Shown: positions 59,684 through 64,000 of the stretch, piece after piece
Position numbering within the stretch: position 1 is the stretch's first letter
Layout of the letters: each line of letters begins with the position of its first letter
Assembly: GCF_000349325.1 (NCBI RefSeq)
Contig: NC_020504.1
Coordinates: 8,722,326 to 8,786,325, forward strand
DNA from: Streptomyces davaonensis JCM 4913
Lineage (GTDB): Bacteria; Actinomycetota; Actinomycetes; Streptomycetales; Streptomycetaceae
Direction: 5' to 3'
Length of the DNA stretch: 64,000 bases
The notes under the pieces: model-generated
Database searches by the model: none
What the model was told of the DNA's origin: nothing
Seen by the model: only the letters and a program-made list of their open reading frames with translations
Program-made: the position numbers and the translations under genes

Positions 59684-60979
59684 ATGGGTCAGGGCCAGCA
59701 GGAGAAGGTGGCGACGAGCCTCGCGGGCGCCGTCAGCGAGGAGATCAGCGCCTCCCTCGCGCCGGTCGACGCCGAACTGGAGCGCCGCTACCCCGGAGAC
59801 CCCGGCACCCGCCAGCCCGTCCACACGGTCTACGTCCCCGGTGACGCCTTCGCCGCCGACACCGTCCGCTCCTGGGGCGACCAGGCCCTCGCCCTGCTCG
59901 ACGAACACGCCCCCGACGCCGCCTCCTTCGCCGCCGTCCTCGGGCTGTCCGACGAACTCGCCGAGCCCGTCCACGCGCGCGTGCGGGCCAAGCTGGAGCG
60001 CGAGCCCATCGAGGACCTGCGCGTCGACTTCGAGGACGGCTACAAGGGCCGCGACGAGGACGCCGACGCCGCCCGCGCGGCCCGGCTGATCGCCGAGGCG
60101 TACCGGAACGGCACCGCGGCCCCGTACATGGGCATCCGCATGAAGTGCATGGAGGCCCCCGTCCGGGACCGCGGCATCCGCACCCTCGACATCTTCCTCA
60201 CCGGCCTGATGGAGGCGGGCGGCCTGCCCGACGGGCTGGTGCTGACGCTGCCCAAGGTGACCTATCCCGAGCAGGTCACCGCGATGGTCCGGCTGCTGGA
60301 GGCCTTCGAGAAGGCGCGCGGTCTCGAGCCCGGCCGGCTCGGCTTCGAGATCCAGATCGAGACCAGCCAGTCCATCCTCGCCGCCGACGGCACCGCCGCG
60401 GTCGCCCGGATGATCCAGGCCGCCGAGGGCCGCGCCACCGGACTGCACTACGGCACCTTCGACTACAGCGCCTGCCTCGGCGTCTCCGCCGCCTACCAGG
60501 CCAGCGACCACCCCGCCGCCGACCACGCCAAGGCGATCATGCAGGTCGCGGCGGCCGGCACCGGGGTACGCGTCTCCGACGGCTCCACCAACGTCCTCCC
60601 GGTCGGTACGACCGAGAAGGTCCACGACGCCTGGCGGCTGCACTACGGCCTGACCCGCCGCGCCCTCGCCCGCGCCTACTACCAGGGCTGGGACATGCAC
60701 CCCGGCCACATCCCGACCCGGTACGCGGCCGTCTTCGCCTTCTACCGCGAGGGCTTCGAGCAGGCGGCAGCCCGCCTCGCCCGCTACGCCAACCACGCGG
60801 GCGGCGACGTCATGGACGAGCCCGCCACCGCCAAGGCCCTCAGCGGCTATCTGCTGCGCGGCCTGGACTGCGGCGCCCTCGACACCGCCGAGGTCGCCCG
60901 GCTCACCGGACTGACCCGCGCCGACCTGGAGGGCTTCGCCGCGCCCCGGCGCGGTGACCTGACGATCTCCGGGGCGTAG
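59684..60979 (+). CDS. HpcH/HpaI aldolase/citrate-lyase-like protein (DUF6986-type)
   Basis: A 431-residue TIM-barrel protein related to HpcH/HpaI aldolases, citrate lyase beta and malate synthase. LRVDFEDGYKGRDEDADA has the metal-binding Glu/Asp signature, FEIQIETSQSILAADGTAAV the conserved E-x-x-E strand, GLHYGTFDYSACLGV and YYQGWDMHPGHIPTRYAAVF the rest of the active site. It probably condenses or cleaves a 2-oxo acid or acyl-CoA with glyoxylate-like chemistry. The malate synthase resemblance plus an allantoin-type operator suggest glyoxylate from purine breakdown, an inference. ATG at 59684 after AAGGGTGAGG. Confidence 0.8.
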   Translation: MGQGQQEKVATSLAGAVSEEISASLAPVDAELERRYPGDPGTRQPVHTVYVPGDAFAADTVRSWGDQALALLDEHAPDAASFAAVLGLSDELAEPVHARVRAKLEREPIEDLRVDFEDGYKGRDEDADAARAARLIAEAYRNGTAAPYMGIRMKCMEAPVRDRGIRTLDIFLTGLMEAGGLPDGLVLTLPKVTYPEQVTAMVRLLEAFEKARGLEPGRLGFEIQIETSQSILAADGTAAVARMIQAAEGRATGLHYGTFDYSACLGVSAAYQASDHPAADHAKAIMQVAAAGTGVRVSDGSTNVLPVGTTEKVHDAWRLHYGLTRRALARAYYQGWDMHPGHIPTRYAAVFAFYREGFEQAAARLARYANHAGGDVMDEPATAKALSGYLLRGLDCGALDTAEVARLTGLTRADLEGFAAPRRGDLTISGA

Positions 60980-61046
60980 TCCGGCGGTCACTGCCGCCCC
61001 TTAGGCTGTACGCCACACACGGAGGGCTCACAGGAACGGGGCGGCA

Positions 61047-62687
61047 GTGTCTTCGGGGGAGTACGGACAGACGGACGGGGCCGGGCGGCTGCTCGCCGGG
61101 CGCTACCGTGTCCTGGCCCAGCTGGGCCGCGGCGGCATGGGCGTGGTCTGGCGGGCCGCCGACGAGGTCCTCGGCCGCGAGGTCGCCGTCAAGGAACTGC
61201 GCACCTACACCGACGCCGACGGCCCCGAACTCGACGGCCTGCGGGTGCGGATGCAGCGCGAGGCCCGCGCGGCCGCCCGGGTACGGCACCCGGGAGTCGT
61301 GGCCGTGCACGACGTCGCCGAGGTCGACGGACGCCCGCTGATCGTGATGGAACTGGTCGACGGCCCCTCCCTGGACGACGTGCTGCGCGAGCGCGGCACC
61401 CTCGACCCGTACGAGGCGGCCGGGATCGGCGCCAAGGTCATGGACGCGCTGGCCGCCGCCCACCGCGCGGGCGTCCTGCACCGCGACGTCAAGCCCGGCA
61501 ACATCCTCCTCGACCGCTCGGGCCGGGTCGTCCTCACCGACTTCGGCATAGCCACCATGGAGGACCCGGGCGACGGCTCGGCCACCCATCTCACACGCAG
61601 CGGCGAACTGGTCGGCTCCCTGGACTACTTGGCACCCGAGCGCGCCCAGGGTGCCGACCCCGGCCCGGCCTCGGACGTCTGGGCCCTCGGCGCCACGCTC
61701 TACGCCGCCGTGGAGGGCTCCTCGCCGTTCCGCCGGACGTCCACCTTCTCCACGCTCACCGCGATCGTCAGCGAGCCCCTGCCCGAACCGCACCGCGCCG
61801 GACCCCTCGCCCCGGTCCTCCAACGCCTCCTGGACAAGCGTCCCGAGGGACGCCCGGAGGCCGAGGAGGCTCGCGAACTCCTTCAGACGGTCGCCGACCG
61901 GGACGGCACCGACACCCCTACGACGACCCTGCGCGCCACCCCGCCGGAACGCACCCTGACCGAGCGCGCCGTCCCGACGGTCCCGCAGGGATTCGGCCCA
62001 CCGGTGCCGCCCCAAGACCCGTCCGCGTCCGGCGCAGTCGCCCCGCAGACCACCACCTCCCGCCTCTCCCGCGGCAGGAGCCGCGTCCTGCTCGCCGCCG
62101 CTGCCGTCGCCCTCGTCCTCGCCTCGGCCGGCGCCACCGTCGCCGTACTGAACAACGGCGACGAAACCGAGGCGTCGGGACAGCCCACCGAGACCGTCGG
62201 CACCGCCGATTCGGCCACCTCGGAGAGCGGCGGCGGCGCGAGCCCCGACGGCTCGGCCGACGCCGAGCCCACCGACAGGGACGACGACAAGTCCCCGACC
62301 CCCAGCCGCAGCACCGAGACCGAGCCGTCCGCGAAACCCAGCCCCAGCCCCACCCCCACGCCGAGCAAGACCTCCGGCGCAGGAGGGGGCGCGAGCAGCC
62401 CCGCAGCCGCCTGCCACTCCATCGGCGGCGGCAAGTACAACTGCGACGTCTGGCGCACCGCGAAGTCCTACACCGCCGACGGCACCGAGGTCGGCGTTCT
62501 GGGCTCGGGCACCAACTATTTCTACTGCCAGCAGAATCTGGGCCGCCGCGAGACCTACGGCGAGTGGACCAACGTCTGGTGGGCGAAGACCGACGACGAC
62601 AGCGGCAACGCGGACGTCTGGGTCAGCGACGTCTACGTCAGGGGCGGCGACAACGACGGGCCGGTGCCCGGACTGCCGGTCTGCTGA
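61047..62687 (+). CDS. Membrane Ser/Thr protein kinase (PknB-like) with extracellular C-terminal domain
   Basis: A 546-residue Hanks-type kinase. LGRGGMGVVWRAADEVLGRE (P-loop) is followed by catalytic Lys49, HRDVKPGN with Asp147, DFGIA with Asp165 and the LDYLAPERAQG APE motif. A membrane helix (VLLAAAAVALVLASAGATVA, about residues 348-370) is followed by a Ser/Thr/Pro-rich stalk and a 90-residue extracellular domain with four Cys and aromatic residues (SIGGGKYNCDVWRTAKSYTA, NYFYCQQNLG), SH3-like in pattern. It would sense an outer-surface ligand. GTG at 61047. Its last 55 bp overlap the next gene on the other strand. Confidence 0.9.
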   Translation: MSSGEYGQTDGAGRLLAGRYRVLAQLGRGGMGVVWRAADEVLGREVAVKELRTYTDADGPELDGLRVRMQREARAAARVRHPGVVAVHDVAEVDGRPLIVMELVDGPSLDDVLRERGTLDPYEAAGIGAKVMDALAAAHRAGVLHRDVKPGNILLDRSGRVVLTDFGIATMEDPGDGSATHLTRSGELVGSLDYLAPERAQGADPGPASDVWALGATLYAAVEGSSPFRRTSTFSTLTAIVSEPLPEPHRAGPLAPVLQRLLDKRPEGRPEAEEARELLQTVADRDGTDTPTTTLRATPPERTLTERAVPTVPQGFGPPVPPQDPSASGAVAPQTTTSRLSRGRSRVLLAAAAVALVLASAGATVAVLNNGDETEASGQPTETVGTADSATSESGGGASPDGSADAEPTDRDDDKSPTPSRSTETEPSAKPSPSPTPTPSKTSGAGGGASSPAAACHSIGGGKYNCDVWRTAKSYTADGTEVGVLGSGTNYFYCQQNLGRRETYGEWTNVWWAKTDDDSGNADVWVSDVYVRGGDNDGPVPGLPVC

Positions 62688-63424
62688 CCGACGTACCGCT
62701 CCAGACCGTGGACGGTCACCAGCTTCTCCTCCGCGAACAGCCGGGTACCGCGCTCGCACAGCACGTGGTCGGCGCGGGCCCGCCTGACGAACTCCTCCGG
62801 AGTGACCCCGAACAGCTCCCTCAACCCGGCCGAGCCCAGGAGCAGTTCGGTGAGCAGCTCCCGCTGGCCGGGATGGGTGCGCGGCGCCCCGGTGCCCTCG
62901 TGCAGTACGCCGCGCCGATTCACGTACGAGAACACGCCCGGCAGGGTGGTGCCGTCCGCCAGGTCGACGCGCACCTCGGGTGAAGGCAGCCACGCGCGCC
63001 GGTAGTTGCCGAGCGGGAGGGGCACGCCCTCGCTGGCGTCGATCACCGCGAGCTGTTCGGCGTCGAGCCACAGGACGAACAACCCCCGTACGGTGCACGG
63101 CGCGTGGAAGGGAGATGCCGACACATAACCCAGGAGGCTCACATGCGCCGACACACCGATCTCCACACCCGTCACGCGGGCCTTGACCATGGGGATCGGG
63201 GAGACGATGCCGAACTGGGCCATCTTGTGCCGCAGTTGGCCGGGGCAGGCGTTGGAGCCGACGGCGAGGACCGGAGTGCGGTCGGGGTGGACAAGACGCT
63301 CCAGGGGCAGGAACCGCTCGCCGTCCAGGAGCCCGGAGTCCGCGGGCCAGCAGCCGGGGTAGAGCAGCGGATGGTCGCGGGGCGCCTCGGCGAGCCCCAG
63401 TGCCCGGAGCGTCAGTTCGTCCAT
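62633..63424 (-). CDS. Conserved protein, gamma-glutamylcyclotransferase-like features
   Basis: A 263-residue cytosolic protein. VLAVGSNACPGQLRHKMAQF resembles the YGSNL-type nucleotide-like loop of gamma-glutamylcyclotransferase folds, and LAVIDASEGVPLPLGNYRRA could supply the catalytic Glu. The similarity is weak and only one motif is convincing, so the function is unassigned. ATG at 63424 chosen; a second ATG ten codons upstream is less likely. It overlaps the kinase 3' end by 55 bp tail to tail, and is 7 bp from the LacI regulator gene on the same strand. Confidence 0.6.
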   Translation of the reverse strand: MDELTLRALGLAEAPRDHPLLYPGCWPADSGLLDGERFLPLERLVHPDRTPVLAVGSNACPGQLRHKMAQFGIVSPIPMVKARVTGVEIGVSAHVSLLGYVSASPFHAPCTVRGLFVLWLDAEQLAVIDASEGVPLPLGNYRRAWLPSPEVRVDLADGTTLPGVFSYVNRRGVLHEGTGAPRTHPGQRELLTELLLGSAGLRELFGVTPEEFVRRARADHVLCERGTRLFAEEKLVTVHGLERYVGQQTGSPGTGPSLSPPLT

Positions 63425-63431
63425 GGGCCGC

Positions 63432-64000
63432 TCAGTCCGCCGGGGGCAGTTCACCCGAGCCGCGGGTGATCAGCCGGGTCGGCAGCTCGATGCGCTCGGG
63501 GGTGACGAGAGTGCCGTCGAGCTGGCGGAAGAGGCGCTCGGCGGCGGTCCGGCCGAGGGCGGCCGCGTCCTGCGCGATGACGGTGACGCCGGGCTGGAGC
63601 AGATCGGCCAGCTCCAGGTCGTCGAAACCGACCAGCGCCACCCGGCGGGACTGCTCGGCCAGGACCCGGATGACGGTGACGGTGACTCGGTTGTTGCCCG
63701 CGAAGATCGCGGTGACCGGCTCGGGGCCGGAGAGCATCTCCTCGGCGGCCCTGCGCACCCGCTCGGGGTCGGTGACGCCCAGGGACATCCAGGAGTCCGC
63801 CACGGGTATCTCCGCGTCCTCCATGGCCGCCCGGTAGCCGCGCAGTCGCTCGGCGGAGGTGTGGATACGGGGCATGTCGCCGATGAAGCCGATCCGGCGG
63901 TGGCCGTGGGCGATCAGATGGGCGACGCCGTCCCGGGCGCCGCCGAAGTTGTCCGACAGCACGACATCGGCGTCGATCTTCCCGGCCGGACGGTCCACGA
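63432..64000 (-). CDS. LacI-family regulator, C-terminal part (5' end outside window)
   Basis: The visible 189 residues are the effector-binding half of a LacI/GalR-type regulator: SDNFGGARDGVAHLIAHGHR, RIGFIGDMPRIHTSAERLRG, TAIFAGNNRVTVTVIRVLAE, VALVGFDDLELADLLQPGVT, VIAQDAAALGRTAAERLF. The DNA-binding N-terminus lies beyond base 64,000. It probably represses sugar-use genes outside the window. Confidence 0.9.
   Translation of the reverse strand, partial: VDRPAGKIDADVVLSDNFGGARDGVAHLIAHGHRRIGFIGDMPRIHTSAERLRGYRAAMEDAEIPVADSWMSLGVTDPERVRRAAEEMLSGPEPVTAIFAGNNRVTVTVIRVLAEQSRRVALVGFDDLELADLLQPGVTVIAQDAAALGRTAAERLFRQLDGTLVTPERIELPTRLITRGSGELPPAD

Noticed and set aside
60903..63098. 731-codon minus-strand frame opposite the kinase gene
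   Set aside because: Low-complexity translation, wholly antisense to the aldolase tail and kinase.
1..64000. tRNA, rRNA or CRISPR features
   Set aside because: No cloverleaf-like sequence, rRNA segment or regularly spaced direct repeats were found by eye; a tRNA scan would be decisive.

Overview
The window is chromosomal DNA of a Streptomyces-like actinomycete. It is very GC-rich with strong G/C third-position bias, frequent GTG starts, many 1-4 nt start/stop overlaps, LAL/LuxR and PaaX regulators, F420-type redox enzymes, and DasR- and CebR-like operator sequences. No rRNA, tRNA or CRISPR array was seen.

Positions 1 to about 25,350 are accessory and mosaic. A translationally coupled redox operon (F420-reductase-like, cupin-deazaflavin oxidoreductase fusion, zinc-free MDR) faces a giant LuxR regulator. 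Then come an MFS remnant overlapping a methyltransferase gene, and decayed prophage structural genes (scaffold and portal remnants) flanking an intact membrane-anchored DUF4365 nuclease-like gene. A HAD phosphatase, an HTH/phospholipase-D-like regulator, a NUDIX hydrolase, an HD hydrolase and a broken phytanoyl-CoA dioxygenase follow. The centrepiece is a complete type II Wadjet operon, jetABCD (20803 down to 12230), an SMC-like anti-plasmid defence system with every junction overlapping. Next to it lie an AlpA/excisionase-like gene, a full-length FUSC membrane protein and a tyrosine integrase. Just beyond the integrase is the 3' half of a second, diverged FUSC gene. The simplest reading is that an integrative element entered a resident FUSC gene and carries its own intact copy.

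From about 25,360 to the end the content looks like ordinary Streptomyces chromosome. It includes a lactonase with a DasR-type site, a sirohydrochlorin chelatase-like protein, an N-acetylglucosamine-kinase-like protein coupled to uracil-DNA glycosylase, a BNR-repeat protein, a HEAT-repeat protein, aidB divergent from a PaaX regulator, a secreted pectate lyase divergent from a CBM2 esterase with LacI/CebR-like sites between them, a purine permease, an FprA-type reductase, TetR, HAD, PAP2, M56 and VOC genes, and a glycerophosphodiesterase. It continues with a coupled DUF6421-SDR-threonine-aldolase-like operon behind a structured leader, transglutaminase and B3/B4 genes, an acyltransferase, a DUF4395 gene divergent from a thioredoxin-like gene, flavin reductase, etfBA, a secreted endonuclease/phosphatase-fold protein, an HpcH/DUF6986 aldolase, a membrane Ser/Thr kinase, a small conserved protein and the 3' part of a LacI regulator.

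Functional themes: mobile DNA and defence on the left (Wadjet, DUF4365, prophage relics, integrase); polysaccharide and aminosugar use and purine/glyoxylate-type metabolism with recognisable operators in the middle; redox and central metabolism on the right. All names come from reading the translations by eye; no database search was run.
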